Assembly (NCBI RefSeq): GCF_001667775.1
Contig: NZ_LZJI01000045.1
Location: forward strand, 1 to 42,589
DNA length: 42,589 nt
Reading direction: 5' to 3'
DNA from: Mycobacterium sp. E1747
GTDB lineage: Bacteria > Actinomycetota > Actinomycetes > Mycobacteriales > Mycobacteriaceae
Each line of letters begins with the position of its first letter. The first letter of the stretch is position 1. A program made the translations under genes and the position numbers. The notes under the pieces were generated by a model that saw only the letters and a list, made by a program, of their open reading frames with translations, was not told the origin of the DNA and did not search any database. Positions 1 to 7,402 of the stretch are shown piece after piece.

Positions 1-77
1 TCCGGCTGGGTGCAGGAGGACGACCTCGCGTTCGCGGCATGCACCGGAATCGATCTTACTGCCCTCGGTGGCGGCTG
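1..77 (+). repeat. 77-bp inverted repeat, left arm
   Basis: Positions 1-77 are the exact reverse complement of 512-588, judged base by base. The match ends after GGCGGCTG at position 77, where the two copies diverge (A here, C in the complement). The arm is cut by the window edge, so the true repeat may be longer. It carries the end of the SnoaL-like coding region. Confidence 0.9.
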
Positions 78-78
78 A
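1..78 (+). pseudogene. C-terminal end of a SnoaL-like protein, second copy cut by the window edge
   Basis: Frame 1 reads 25 residues ending ALGGG and a TGA stop. They are identical to the C-terminal region of the SnoaL-like protein on the opposite strand at 505-966. The other copy reads on for two more residues (Cys-Arg) because the sequence after the shared TG differs. Only the tail is inside the window, so I cannot tell whether this is the end of an intact gene lying to the left or a fragment. It may equally be an assembly fold-back. See the repeat entries at 1-77 and 512-588. Confidence 0.55.
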
Positions 79-248
79 GCTCGACTCGCGCACCGCTTCA
101 GCCGTCGTTAGGTCAATCAGCGCGGGGCGCGGCCTTTAACCGTTGTAAGCGGCGCCAGAGAGTCGGACTGCGCTGGTCGCCTGCGGCGCTGGCCGTACCG
201 ATGCTCCGCCGGCTACCACCCTCGCCAGCCACGAACAGAGACCACTGA
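79..248. other. Spacer between inverted repeat and gene fragment
   Basis: No recognisable gene or element was seen. Short open frames on both strands have no ribosome site and no family resemblance. The segment lies inside the region bounded by the inverted repeat (78-511) and looks like decayed sequence. Confidence 0.4.
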
Positions 249-521
249 TCAACTGCTGAACGGCGCGCGTAACGCCAACGGGCCCGTCGTCGCCGCCCGT
301 TCCAGGAGCCCGAGTTCCACGCCGGCATCATCGGCCCAATTCAGCGCCGCCGTGATGTCCTTCGACAGGAACTCGGACACCGCGCCGGCGAAACTCTGCG
401 GTCCGCCCAGACGCCGCATGTGCTGAGCGGCCAAGCTACCACCGCTACACACTGCCAGCGCATCCAAGAGCACCTCGGGTCTGACGCCCAGACTCTCCCC
501 ACACTCAACGGCAGCCGCCAC
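249..521 (-). pseudogene. C-terminal fragment of a 3-hydroxyisobutyrate/6-phosphogluconate dehydrogenase-like oxidoreductase
   Basis: The minus strand reads about 88 residues resembling the all-helical C-terminal domain of the beta-hydroxyacid dehydrogenase family. It starts AAAVECGESLGVRPEVLL, followed by a segment with SGGSLAAQHM and then EFLSKDITAALNWADDAGVE, where Lys-Asp matches the conserved K-D of the family. The N-terminal NAD-binding Rossmann half is missing. In its place the frame runs directly into the 3' end of the SnoaL-like gene, at the point where the 77-bp inverted repeat ends. This is a truncated remnant created by a rearrangement, with no sign of its own start. The final residues also drift from the family. 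Confidence 0.7.
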
Positions 522-966
522 CGAGGGCAGTAAGATCGATTCCGGTGCATGCCGCGAACGCGAGGTCGTCCTCCTGCACCCAGCCGGAGGTCATGCGGCC
601 GTCGACGATTGTGTAGAGGCCGAATCCGTGCTTCTCATAGGATCGCCCGGTTGGTGGAACTCCGGCGTAATGGCCGGTGAAGGTTGCGCGTTCGATGTAG
701 TTTGCGACGACGCGATCACCCTCCGCGATGAGGTCGAGTACCTCGACTCGCATGTCGGGAAATGCTGCCCAGAACGCAGCCAGACCCGCTTGGTAGCCGG
801 CCCGCCCACCGACGAGCAGGTCCGAGCGCAGACCCACTGTCAGCGCATAGTCGTCGGCCATGATGTCGTCATAGATCGTGGCGTCGTGTGAGTTGATGGC
901 TTCCAGGAAGTGCCGCCGTACGACGTCTTTGTTCGCGCTCAGTGCTGGATCCTCGACATGTGTCAT
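505..966 (-). CDS. SnoaL-like (NTF2-fold) polyketide cyclase/ester cyclase family protein
   Basis: This is a 153-residue protein, the usual length for a stand-alone SnoaL-like protein. It is a small cone-shaped barrel used by cyclases, isomerases and dehydratases acting on ring compounds. The family pattern is visible: an N-terminal helix with RRHFLEAINSHD, a central FPDMRVEVLDLIAEGDRVV strand pair, then GHYAGVPPTGRSYEKHGF and an end with GRMTSGWVQEDDL. The start ATG at 966 follows the upstream LLM oxidoreductase gene by 18 nt, so both are probably co-transcribed. The last two codons (Cys-Arg) lie past the end of the inverted repeat. A second copy of the tail at position 1 stops two codons earlier, so the 3' end was altered by rearrangement. 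Exact substrate unknown. Confidence 0.8.
   Translation of the reverse strand: MTHVEDPALSANKDVVRRHFLEAINSHDATIYDDIMADDYALTVGLRSDLLVGGRAGYQAGLAAFWAAFPDMRVEVLDLIAEGDRVVANYIERATFTGHYAGVPPTGRSYEKHGFGLYTIVDGRMTSGWVQEDDLAFAACTGIDLTALGGGCR
512..588 (-). repeat. 77-bp inverted repeat, right arm
   Basis: Reverse complement of 1-77 without a mismatch by eye. It spans the last ~25 codons of the SnoaL-like gene. The hydroxyacid dehydrogenase fragment begins at its inner end, with a short shared stretch (TGGCGGCTG) that could be microhomology at the junction. Confidence 0.9.
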
Positions 967-984
967 CCTGCTCGATTCCCTTCC

Positions 985-1944
985 TCAGTTCGCGACCGCG
1001 CGGAAGACGCGGAGTTCTCGGGCCACGTCGGGACCCGAAGGCGTATAGATGATCTCGTCCACTCCCGCGTCGGCCTTGGCGGCCATCGACTCGCGCAGCT
1101 GCTCAACGGGCCCCACCATGGTGGTGAAGTCGGCGTGGGTGAACAGCGTCTCGTCGCGGGGTAGGACGTGGGTGACGTGACCCTCGAAGGTCAACAGGTG
1201 CCGGTGGGAGGGCGGCGCCTGTGCTTCGAGCAGCTGACGCCACTGAAATCCTCCCGGCATGAGGTCCACGGCTTCACCGGCAGACGCATACGTCATGTGC
1301 CACGGCGCAACTCGCCACGGAGCCACCGCTCGGCGCGCGCGCTCGCCGCGTGGGTCCTCACCGTCGTCGAGGACCGTTCCTGAAACCATCTCCGCGGACG
1401 GCAGCTCAGGGTGGGGTACGCCGTAGACGATCACCCCGTCGGCGAATGACGTTGCGGTACTGCGGCCGACCGGTCCAAAGACGCTGACCCACAACGGCAC
1501 CTCGATGGGGCGAGGCGTCGCCATGTCCGCGAAGTGCATCATCCTCTGCGGACGCCCGTGTACGTCGATCGCCTCGCCGGCCAGCAACGCTCGCACGTCA
1601 TTCATGTGGGTGCGCAGAACGTCCAGGGGCGCCGGTTTTTCACCAGCGGCTATCCGAGCGGTGAAGCCCGTGCCGAAGGCGCAGCGCAGTCGCTCCGGAG
1701 CCAGCCGTGCCACTGTGGCGATGGCGCTGGCGGTGGTGATCGCCGACCGCTGTCCTGGCGTGAGCACGGCGGTGGCCAACCCGATGCGCGTTGTGCGCTG
1801 AGCGGCCAGTGCGAGATGGATAAAGGTGTCCTCCCACAGAGGCGCAGAGTCAAACAGCCACAGCCGCGAATACCCCAACTGCTCTGCTAACATGGCTAAT
1901 TCGGGAAGATCCGGCCGCGGCGGTAGTCCGCACGACAACTCCAT
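985..1944 (-). CDS. LLM-class flavin/F420-dependent oxidoreductase
   Basis: This 319-residue protein belongs to the bacterial-luciferase-like superfamily, TIM-barrel enzymes using FMN or F420H2 for oxygenation or hydride transfer. Visible landmarks are an N-terminal barrel start with LAEQLGYSRLWLFDS, the strand ALAAQRTTRIGLATAV, and the LRCAFGTGFTAR loop where flavin phosphate is usually held. The C-terminal part has VGPVEQLRESMAAKADAGVDE, the typical last barrel helices of F420-type members. The start ATG at 1944 has a GAGAGGAA ribosome site. It sits between another LLM oxidoreductase (upstream, 37 nt) and the SnoaL-like gene, which suggests one operon acting on a single ring-containing substrate. 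Flavin versus F420 cannot be decided by eye. Confidence 0.85.
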   Translation of the reverse strand: MELSCGLPPRPDLPELAMLAEQLGYSRLWLFDSAPLWEDTFIHLALAAQRTTRIGLATAVLTPGQRSAITTASAIATVARLAPERLRCAFGTGFTARIAAGEKPAPLDVLRTHMNDVRALLAGEAIDVHGRPQRMMHFADMATPRPIEVPLWVSVFGPVGRSTATSFADGVIVYGVPHPELPSAEMVSGTVLDDGEDPRGERARRAVAPWRVAPWHMTYASAGEAVDLMPGGFQWRQLLEAQAPPSHRHLLTFEGHVTHVLPRDETLFTHADFTTMVGPVEQLRESMAAKADAGVDEIIYTPSGPDVARELRVFRAVAN

Positions 1945-1981
1945 TGTTTCGTTCCTCTCGACCGCGCCGACGGTCTAGGTC

Positions 1982-2995
1982 TCAGCGAAAATGCGGAATG
2001 ACTTCGTCGGCCAGAAGTTGCCAGGTCGCCAAGGTCTCCGTGGGGGCAAGACCCGGATAGCTTGCAAACCACCACACTTCGGTGGCTCCCTTGTCTGCAA
2101 GGCTTTGTAGTTCGGTGATCATCTGGTCAGCGGTGACGAACGGCGCCGGGATGACCACGCCCTCGCCCTCCGGTCCCCGCTCGTCCCGCAGCATCTCCAG
2201 GATCATCACGTCCGATGGAAGGTCTGCAGCCTCGCCGTACCATTTCGCATACTCTTCCATCCGGTATCCGAAGTGCTGACCGTAGCGTTGAACTGCCGCC
2301 TCCGGATCGTGCGCGGGCGCGGACAGCACGTAGACGCACGCAGCGGCCTTCCCCTCGCGTCCGGTCCTGCGCAGTTCGTCGTAGTACCAGTCGAGGTGAG
2401 CAGCGTCAACGATCGCGCCGTCGCCGATTCGCGCGGCACGTCTGATCGGTTTCTCGGATCGCCCTCCGATGTAGATGGGTGGTCCGCCTTGCTGAAGCGG
2501 TTTGGGATGAACTTCGACGTTCGGGAGTTGCCAGTGCCGTCCCTCGTGCTGAATCGCGCTGGGCGACCATGCTTTGCGGATCACCTCTATCGCCTCCTCG
2601 AAGATTGAGGCGCGATGACGTCGCTCGACACCGAACGCGCGGAACTCATCGGGTACATAGCCCAGCGCGGCACCGAGACGGACACGACCGCCGGAGACGA
2701 TGTCAAGCACGGCCGCGTCCTCGGCCACCCGCAGCGGATGGTGCAGGGGCAGAAGCAGTACCGACCCGATGCCGATGGTAACTTTTCGGGTCCTGGCGGC
2801 TACGGCGCCAGCCATCGCAGTGATCGAGGGCAGGTACCCGTCGTCGACGAAGTGATGCTCGGTCAACCACACCGTATCGAACCCCATCGTCTCCACGGCC
2901 GTGATGTGCTCGAGAGTTTCGGCGTAGAAATCTCGCCACGGCCTACGCCACTGCACGGGGTTGCGGAAGTCGTACACGAGGCCGAATTTCACCAC
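1982..2995 (-). CDS. LLM-class luciferase-like monooxygenase
   Basis: This 337-residue luciferase-like protein is probably an FMN- or F420-dependent monooxygenase. The N-terminus has a barrel strand MVKFGLVYDF and the family signature MGFDTVWLTEHHFVDDG, with the paired histidines seen in alkanal-monooxygenase-like enzymes. This is followed by ARTRKVTIGIGSVLLLP and a VSGGRVRLGAALGY loop. The IYIGGRSEKPIRRAARIGDG segment is the common substrate-side loop of the superfamily. The GTG start at 2995 has CGGAG upstream, and a second GTG follows directly. It is the first intact gene of the minus-strand run 2995-505. The broken cyclase gene lies immediately upstream (27 nt), so the original operon probably began with that cyclase. 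Confidence 0.88.
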   Translation of the reverse strand: MVKFGLVYDFRNPVQWRRPWRDFYAETLEHITAVETMGFDTVWLTEHHFVDDGYLPSITAMAGAVAARTRKVTIGIGSVLLLPLHHPLRVAEDAAVLDIVSGGRVRLGAALGYVPDEFRAFGVERRHRASIFEEAIEVIRKAWSPSAIQHEGRHWQLPNVEVHPKPLQQGGPPIYIGGRSEKPIRRAARIGDGAIVDAAHLDWYYDELRRTGREGKAAACVYVLSAPAHDPEAAVQRYGQHFGYRMEEYAKWYGEAADLPSDVMILEMLRDERGPEGEGVVIPAPFVTADQMITELQSLADKGATEVWWFASYPGLAPTETLATWQLLADEVIPHFR

Positions 2996-3022
2996 CGATA
3001 CTCCGTTCTGTACGTAGGGCCG

Positions 3023-3326
3023 TTAGCATTCGTTTCTGTATGCAGGCAGGCCGCGGCGGGCGGTGTCAATTACCCCGCGGTAGGGGTCGAGGGCGTGATG
3101 GCGCGCGACATCTGCGAGCACTGCCCGACCAATGATGCCGTCCGCGAGGTGTTGAAGGCCAAGTCGTCGCGCCCCGCTTCGGGTGGTGGTGAGCCCAGCC
3201 CAATATCCGTTGAACAGAGTGTCCTGAAATCCCACGTGGGCCAGGCCGTCGATCTGCGTCGCGCCCTGGTGTCCAGCCGTTGAACGTCTCGTCTTCTGGG
3301 ATAGCCACGTCGGCTAGCTGGTTTCG
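3023..3326 (-). pseudogene. Broken cyclase-family (PF04199) metal-dependent hydrolase remnant
   Basis: Two reading frames on the minus strand together resemble the middle of a cyclase/kynurenine-formamidase-like protein. The upstream frame gives EDETFNGWTPG (about 3258-3300). After a frameshift near 3255 the other frame gives GATQIDGLAHVGFQDTLFNG and then GIIGRAVLADVARH. In intact members the stretch Gly-Thr-x-x-Asp-x-x-x-His holds the metal; here it reads GATQIDGLAH. The frame ends at a stop at 3023 in unrelated sequence, so the C-terminal half is lost, and so is the N-terminus. Cyclases of this family often accompany luciferase-like oxygenases. This one probably headed the operon at 2995-505 before it decayed. 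Confidence 0.75.
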
Positions 3327-3424
3327 TCAGACAAGATGGGACCGATCGCGTTTTCGTGCGGGCAGGTCCGTACGACTTCCGACCGAACTCCGCGGCGCAT
3401 GTTGACCCGCGTCATTCTTGCCAT
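3314..3424 (-). CDS. Short open frame with a good ribosome site, possibly the leftover start of a broken gene
   Basis: A 36-residue frame begins at ATG 3424, directly after GGAGGTCAAGCC, one of the better ribosome sites in the window, and ends at a TAG at 3314-3316. The peptide (MARMTRVNMRRGV... ending SDETS) matches no family I recognise. It overlaps the upstream end of the cyclase remnant, and the 9-bp-phased operator-like element at 3481-3507 lies 57 nt upstream. It may be the surviving translation start of the cyclase gene or of an earlier fusion. Expression as a functional peptide is doubtful. Confidence 0.3.
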   Translation of the reverse strand: MARMTRVNMRRGVRSEVVRTCPHENAIGPILSDETS

Positions 3425-3480
3425 GGCTTGACCTCCACTCGGCCGCGGAGCGCGGGACCGCACCGCGCAATCCCGACGTA

Positions 3481-3507
3481 CATAACTATGTTATCGATGT
3501 TACCCAG
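3481..3507. promoter_or_regulatory. Operator-like 9-bp phased repeat (divergent member of the family)
   Basis: Reads as three 9-bp units: CATAACTAT, GTTATCGAT, GTTACCCAG. It contains the near-perfect dyad ATAAC-TAT-GTTAT. This is the TAAC-N3-GTTA architecture of the better sites at 31214, 20027 and elsewhere, without the CTA centre. It lies 57 nt upstream of the ribosome-site-bearing start at 3424 on the minus strand. Confidence 0.45.
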
Positions 3508-4244
3508 GCGGCACCAAGATAGAGGAGACGTCTCAGTTCCAGGTACTGGGGATTATTGGCGCTGTTGCGGCGAGATCGGTCCTCGCCGCGAGGCCCTAAG
3601 CCTCGTCGTGAGTAATCCCTGTTCAATCTCGCGTCGGCAACAGTCTCCTGCGTCCATCAATGAACCAGGTAACCAACCGAGGTAACTAAGCCGTATCGCC
3701 GAGCTGTGCATCACCGAAGCCGTTCCCCGAAGTCAGGGTGCGCACAACGAGAAGGCGACGGACGACCGGTGGATTCCGGCGGAGACCGGCGCCACCGATC
3801 GAGTGAGCATCCAGCTTCGAGCACCCCTTTTGACCCCGCCACGTAGCCGTGTTCGACGCCGTGTCACGCAGGTTCAAGAGGGCATTATGTGCGCGCCGAT
3901 ACTGTGCTTTCGCTCAACGGTGCCGACCTGGGCGCTTCAGGGCATGATTCGCGTCGGCATCGTGCGGGGCCCCCGAACAGAATGAAAGGATCACCATGGC
4001 AGTCTCCGAAGTACACCGGTGGGCAATCACCCGGCGGGCTATCAGGACGGTGGCAAGCCGACCGTCCACGGCTTCGGTTTGACGCGCGTTCTAGAACCGC
4101 ATCGATGCGAAAAGACCTTGCCACCACCCGTGCTCACCGGATACTGGCGTGGACCCTGCAGAGACGGCGTCGACCGGGGGTCTGAGCTTTACCGCTGGAT
4201 CCGGTCCCTGTTCGACCAGTTACTGCTTGCGGTCTAGTTCGAAT

Positions 4245-4259
4245 AGATCATTTATATCT
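4245..4259. promoter_or_regulatory. Palindrome in front of the GntR gene
   Basis: AGATCATTTATATCT is a 15-bp hyphenated inverted repeat (AGAT...ATCT) in an AT-rich patch just ahead of the ATG at 4265. It could be the -10 region, the regulator's own operator, or both. It does not match the 9-bp phased sites of the right half. Confidence 0.4.
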
Positions 4260-4264
4260 GCTGT

Positions 4265-5107
4265 ATGGTGTGGATTCGGCCGCGGGACGTCGAGGGGATC
4301 AGAAGGGATGCGCGGGTGGCTGGGGAAAAGCTGGAAAAGCCTTTCGTCCTAGATAGAGACCACTCGCGGGTTCGGCCGCTGAAGATGTCGGATCAGGTTG
4401 CGGGCCAGATCCGGGGGATGATTGCGCGAGGTGAGCTCGCGGACGGGGACTCGCTACCCACCGAGGCCGAGCTCATCGAGCGGTTCGGAGTTTCCCGCCC
4501 GACCCTTCGGGAAGCCTTTCGGCTCCTGGAAGGCGATTCCCTTGTGACGATCCGCCGTGGTCCACCGGGCGGCGCCCGCGTGACGCTGCCGGGCCCGGAG
4601 GCGGTGGCTGGTCTCTTCGGGATGATATTAATGTTGTCGGGCACCACTATCGGGGATGTTTGGGATGCGCGGCTGACCATCGAGCCCCCGGCCGTTCGGC
4701 GGTTGGCGGAATCGGCCACCAAAGTCGCGCTCCAAGAACTCGCTGCCGAGTTGGACCGTGTCAGGGCCGCCGTTGACAATCCTCGAGAGTTCGGCAAAGC
4801 CGGTGTGCAATTCCACGTCAAACTTGTCCAGCTGTCCGGCAATCACACACTCACCGCGGTGATCGGCATGCTCTCCGAAATCATCGAGCGAGAGCTCACC
4901 AAATCACTGACCGAGATCGGTCCTGACAGCGACGAGGTACGCCGCGCAAACCGGCGCGCGCTTCGCAGCTACGAAAAGGTCGCCGAGCTGATCCACGCGG
5001 GCAACGGGGACGCTGCCGAAGCCGCATGGCGCGATCACATGAAGAGCGCGCGCCGCTACGTGGCCAAGACTCAGAGGCAGGATCGCGTCATCGACTTGCT
5101 CTATTGA
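4265..5107 (+). CDS. FadR-subfamily GntR transcriptional regulator
   Basis: A 280-residue DNA-binding regulator. An N-terminal winged helix (roughly residues 40-105) shows the GntR pattern ADGDSLPTEAELIERFGVS followed by RPTLREAFRLLEG, and a wing with IRRGPPGGARVTLPG. The C-terminal all-helical FCD domain (about 130-270) has FHVKLVQLSGNHTL and ends with AAWRDHMKSARRYV, the histidines that usually hold a metal near the effector pocket. FadR-type proteins normally bind an organic acid or acyl-CoA and act as local repressors. The ATG at 4265 has no clear ribosome site; a GTG at 4316 behind AGAAGGG is an alternative start. It is a paralogue of the regulators at 22823 and 28321, which are more like each other. 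Confidence 0.92.
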   Translation: MVWIRPRDVEGIRRDARVAGEKLEKPFVLDRDHSRVRPLKMSDQVAGQIRGMIARGELADGDSLPTEAELIERFGVSRPTLREAFRLLEGDSLVTIRRGPPGGARVTLPGPEAVAGLFGMILMLSGTTIGDVWDARLTIEPPAVRRLAESATKVALQELAAELDRVRAAVDNPREFGKAGVQFHVKLVQLSGNHTLTAVIGMLSEIIERELTKSLTEIGPDSDEVRRANRRALRSYEKVAELIHAGNGDAAEAAWRDHMKSARRYVAKTQRQDRVIDLLY

Positions 5108-5112
5108 GAGGC

Positions 5113-5127
5113 CGCCCGGAACGGGCG
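5113..5127 (+). terminator. Short GC hairpin after the GntR gene
   Basis: CGCCCG-GAA-CGGGCG forms a 6-bp stem with a three-base loop a few bases after the stop codon at 5107. There is no U-tract, which is common for actinobacterial terminators. Confidence 0.4.
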
Positions 5128-5161
5128 CCCATGATGATCGAGTGGCCGAAGCCTGCGCCGC

Positions 5162-5445
5162 TCAGCGCGTACGGGACGCGCGCTTGTTGGTGTGCGAATC
5201 GCTGTCGGCACCCACGTTGCCGATATGGGTGTAGGACAGCCCATGTCATTGGGCCACGCTGGGAGGCGAATCGCGTGCCTCCCATAGCGCCCGCACGGTG
5301 CCGTGGATGGCTTGGGGCGCGCGCAGCGATCTCGGCAGCCAAATCCTGCCGCGCGGACACGCTGTTGGTCATCAGGGACGATCTCGGTGACCAATCCAAG
5401 CCGCAACGCGGTGGGAGCAGAAAAACGTTCTTCGCTGGCCGGGGC
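5162..5445 (-). pseudogene. Enoyl-CoA hydratase/isomerase C-terminal remnant with several frameshifts
   Basis: Consecutive minus-strand frames reproduce the C-terminal third of a crotonase. First comes EERFSAPTALRLGLVTEIVP, the usual 'A-x-x-A-x-x-x-G-L-V' region. After a shift SARQDLAAEIAARAP follows, then AIHGTVRALWEARDSPPSVA, then a stop codon. The same frame continues past that stop with HGLSYTHIGN and ends near 5162. At least two frameshifts and one internal stop are needed, and the N-terminal catalytic half is absent. No ribosome site. It lies between the convergent ends of nothing intact, so it is inert debris of a former operon. Confidence 0.75.
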
Positions 5446-5467
5446 CTCGCTTTTGCGGGTGAGGCCC
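5442..5467. terminator. Hairpin with 7-bp stem
   Basis: GGGCCTC (5442-5448) pairs with GAGGCCC (5461-5467) across a 12-base loop that includes TTTT. It lies between the crotonase remnant and the Mce-associated gene. It may be an intrinsic terminator, or it may be structure without function. Confidence 0.35.
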
Positions 5468-5585
5468 GCGGCTAAAATTGATGGCTCGTATAGCTCGCCC
5501 TATGTCAGATGTTTAACTTAGTGTTCTAACGGGGGCCGGGCCACTACCATCACCAATGCCAGCCAGGAAACGAGGTGATGATCTC

Positions 5586-6305
5586 ATGGGAGTGCGTCTG
5601 AGGACGACCGCGTTCGCTAGCGCATCGGGTCGGCACCGACTTCCGCGCAACGTCCAGCCTGCGGCAACCGTCGCGACTGCGCCGATCACCGTCGGCGGTG
5701 CCCCCGACGTGGCGGGGGATGGTGAGCCAACCCACACCTCGGCCACCGCTGAAGGACCGGCCGATGTCAGCGAGACGCCTGAGAGCGACTCGCCGAGCAC
5801 TGACCTGCCGCGCGACAGCACCGTCTGGCCGCGTCTGATCGCCGGTGTCCTGTTGCCGGTGCTGATCGTCCTACTAGGCGGCGGCTCCGGGTACCTGGCA
5901 TGGGAAACGCTCTCGGAGCGCCTTACGCAGCAGGCCCGGATCGAATCGGTCCATGCGGCCACGGACGGCATATCGGCTCTCCTGGCCTACGATCCTGATA
6001 CAGCGGAGAAAAGTCTCAGCGCTGCGTGCGAATTGCTGACTGGCAAATTCAAAACCTCTTACGCAGTGTTCACGCATCAGCACGTGATACCTGACGCGCG
6101 CGAGCGACACATCACCTCGGTTGTCACCGTTCCCGCGGCTGCGTCCGTGCAGGCAACGATCGAACACGCGGTGGTGATGGTCTTTGTCAATCAGACGTTC
6201 CTTCGTGACCCGGACCCGCCGAAGAGCACCGCGTCAGACGTCCGAGTGACTCTGGAGAAAGTCGGCCGGCGCTGGCTGATCTCGGACTTCACCCCGGTGC
6301 GATAA
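5586..6305 (+). CDS. Mce-associated single-pass membrane protein
   Basis: About 239 residues from the ATG at 5586, which has GAGGTGATG upstream; an in-frame ATG at 5556 would add ten residues. A long Pro/Ala/Thr-rich cytoplasmic N-terminus is followed by one membrane segment beginning VWPRLIAGVLLPVLIVLL (roughly residues 82-106). The extracytoplasmic domain carries the typical Mce-associated pattern: LLAYDPDTAEKSLSAACELL, then a VVTVPAAASVQATIEHAVVM strand region and the end RRWLISDFTPV. Proteins of this family stabilise or assist Mce lipid importers, which in mycobacteria take up sterols and fatty acids. No mce operon is in the window. The protein stands alone between two decayed stretches. 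Confidence 0.85.
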   Translation: MGVRLRTTAFASASGRHRLPRNVQPAATVATAPITVGGAPDVAGDGEPTHTSATAEGPADVSETPESDSPSTDLPRDSTVWPRLIAGVLLPVLIVLLGGGSGYLAWETLSERLTQQARIESVHAATDGISALLAYDPDTAEKSLSAACELLTGKFKTSYAVFTHQHVIPDARERHITSVVTVPAAASVQATIEHAVVMVFVNQTFLRDPDPPKSTASDVRVTLEKVGRRWLISDFTPVR

Positions 6306-6552
6306 GCAAAAGCAACAGGCTGGACCGCAAGCGTTCTACGATGGCCCCGCCAGGCTGGGGGACTTGCTTGTCGGGGTCTGCGACACGGGCAGGACGCGCG
6401 TATCGATGACTTGTCGGGCGAAGTCGGCGTTGACGCTTTGCCTGCGACGCGCCGGGAGGCTCATTGCCAGAAGGACGTCGGCGATCAAGGACCAGGTCAC
6501 GGGTGGCGGATATCTCGCCGCGGTTACGGCTTGAGAATGGCAGAAACACGAA
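6306..6552. other. Intergenic, nothing recognised
   Basis: Between the Mce-associated gene and the end of the minus-strand operon. Open frames on both strands are uninterpretable and no clear hairpin was seen. The minus-strand frames look like eroded coding sequence but match no family I can name. Confidence 0.4.
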
Positions 6553-7401
6553 TTAGGGGAATTGTTCATCGATGGGCACGAAGTCAGGCATGGTCAGGCC
6601 CCTGCGCAGCCAGTTCGCGCCATCGAGGACAAGGGTATGACCGGTAAGGTAGGAGGCGTATGGCGAGCAGAGATATGTTGCTGCCCAACCTAACTCGTGC
6701 GGCTGTCCCACTCGGCCGCCAGGAATGCGCTTGCCATCAGACTCAGGGTTCTGACGTGCCAAAAGCACTGGCGGTAGATCCTGGTGCGGAAACAGCCCCG
6801 GCGCCAGGCAGTTGACGCGGATGCCCTTGGGCGCCCATTCGACGGCGAGGGACTGCGTCATATTGGTCACGCCCGCTTTGGCGGCTGCGGAATGCGCGGT
6901 GCCCGGGCCGCCGGTCCACGCGTAGGTGGCGCCGATGTTGAGGATGGCGCCGGGTGCCGACCGCGCGATGGCCCGACGGGCGAATTCCGTGCTGCACAAG
7001 AAGGTGCCGTTGAGCACGATATCGACGACGCTGCGCCAGGCGTTGGCGGACATCTTCACCGCCTGCGAAGGGAAATTGCCTGCGGCGTTGTTGATCAGAA
7101 CGTCCGCGGGTCCTAGTTCGCGTTCGATCTGGTCGAATGTCGCGGCGACGGCACCCTCGTCCCGAACGTCGAGCTCAACGCCAATGGCCTTGGCGCCCAA
7201 CGCCGTCAACGCTCTCACACCGCTTTCGCGATGCTCAGCCTTGCGGCTGGCGACGGCCACGGCCGCCCCCAGCCGGGCAAATTCGGCGGCCATCGCTTTG
7301 CCTAGGCCCGTTCCGCCGCCGGTGACAACGACGACTCGGCCGGCGTAGGTGTCCGGCGGCAGCATGGCCGTCCCGACCGGAGGTGGTGCTGGTAGTGCCA
7401 T
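6553..7401 (-). CDS. SDR-family oxidoreductase, 2,4-dienoyl-CoA reductase-like
   Basis: A 282-residue short-chain dehydrogenase. The nucleotide motif is VTGGGTGLGKAMA (about residues 27-39) and the NNAAGNF motif follows near residue 107. The usual catalytic Tyr-x-x-x-Lys is replaced by a stretch ending AHSAAAKAGV, that is His in the Tyr place but Lys retained. This substitution, together with NNAAGNF, is typical of NADPH-dependent 2,4-dienoyl-CoA reductases and their relatives, which handle unsaturated acyl-CoAs. It ends with YLTGHTLVLDGANWL. It is the last gene of the operon 10364-6553; the ATG at 7401 follows the stop of the crotonase gene almost directly. A role in removing awkward double bonds during beta-oxidation is inferred. 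Confidence 0.85.
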   Translation of the reverse strand: MALPAPPPVGTAMLPPDTYAGRVVVVTGGGTGLGKAMAAEFARLGAAVAVASRKAEHRESGVRALTALGAKAIGVELDVRDEGAVAATFDQIERELGPADVLINNAAGNFPSQAVKMSANAWRSVVDIVLNGTFLCSTEFARRAIARSAPGAILNIGATYAWTGGPGTAHSAAAKAGVTNMTQSLAVEWAPKGIRVNCLAPGLFPHQDLPPVLLARQNPESDGKRIPGGRVGQPHELGWAATYLCSPYASYLTGHTLVLDGANWLRRGLTMPDFVPIDEQFP

Positions 7402-7402
7402 C

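Larger units (their letters stand above)
3425..4264. other. Intergenic stretch without a recognisable gene
   Basis: About 840 bases hold no convincing gene. Open frames on both strands are short and compositionally random. An ATG at 3996 follows AAAGGATCACC but opens only 28 codons. The operator-like repeat at 3481-3507 and the palindrome 4245-4259 are listed separately. Base composition is a little less GC-rich than in the genes, which fits decayed sequence between the broken cyclase operon and the GntR gene. Confidence 0.5.

Noticed and set aside
1971..1980. CTAGGT between the two LLM genes as another operator
   Set aside because: Only a fragment of the core, with no phased GTnnAC units, and inside an apparent operon.
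2615..3283. 222-residue plus-strand frame at the start of the LLM gene
   Set aside because: Antisense to the LLM gene and the cyclase remnant; composition random.
3996..4082. 28-codon frame after AAAGGATCACC
   Set aside because: Too short, no family match, and surrounded by decayed sequence; not listed as a gene.
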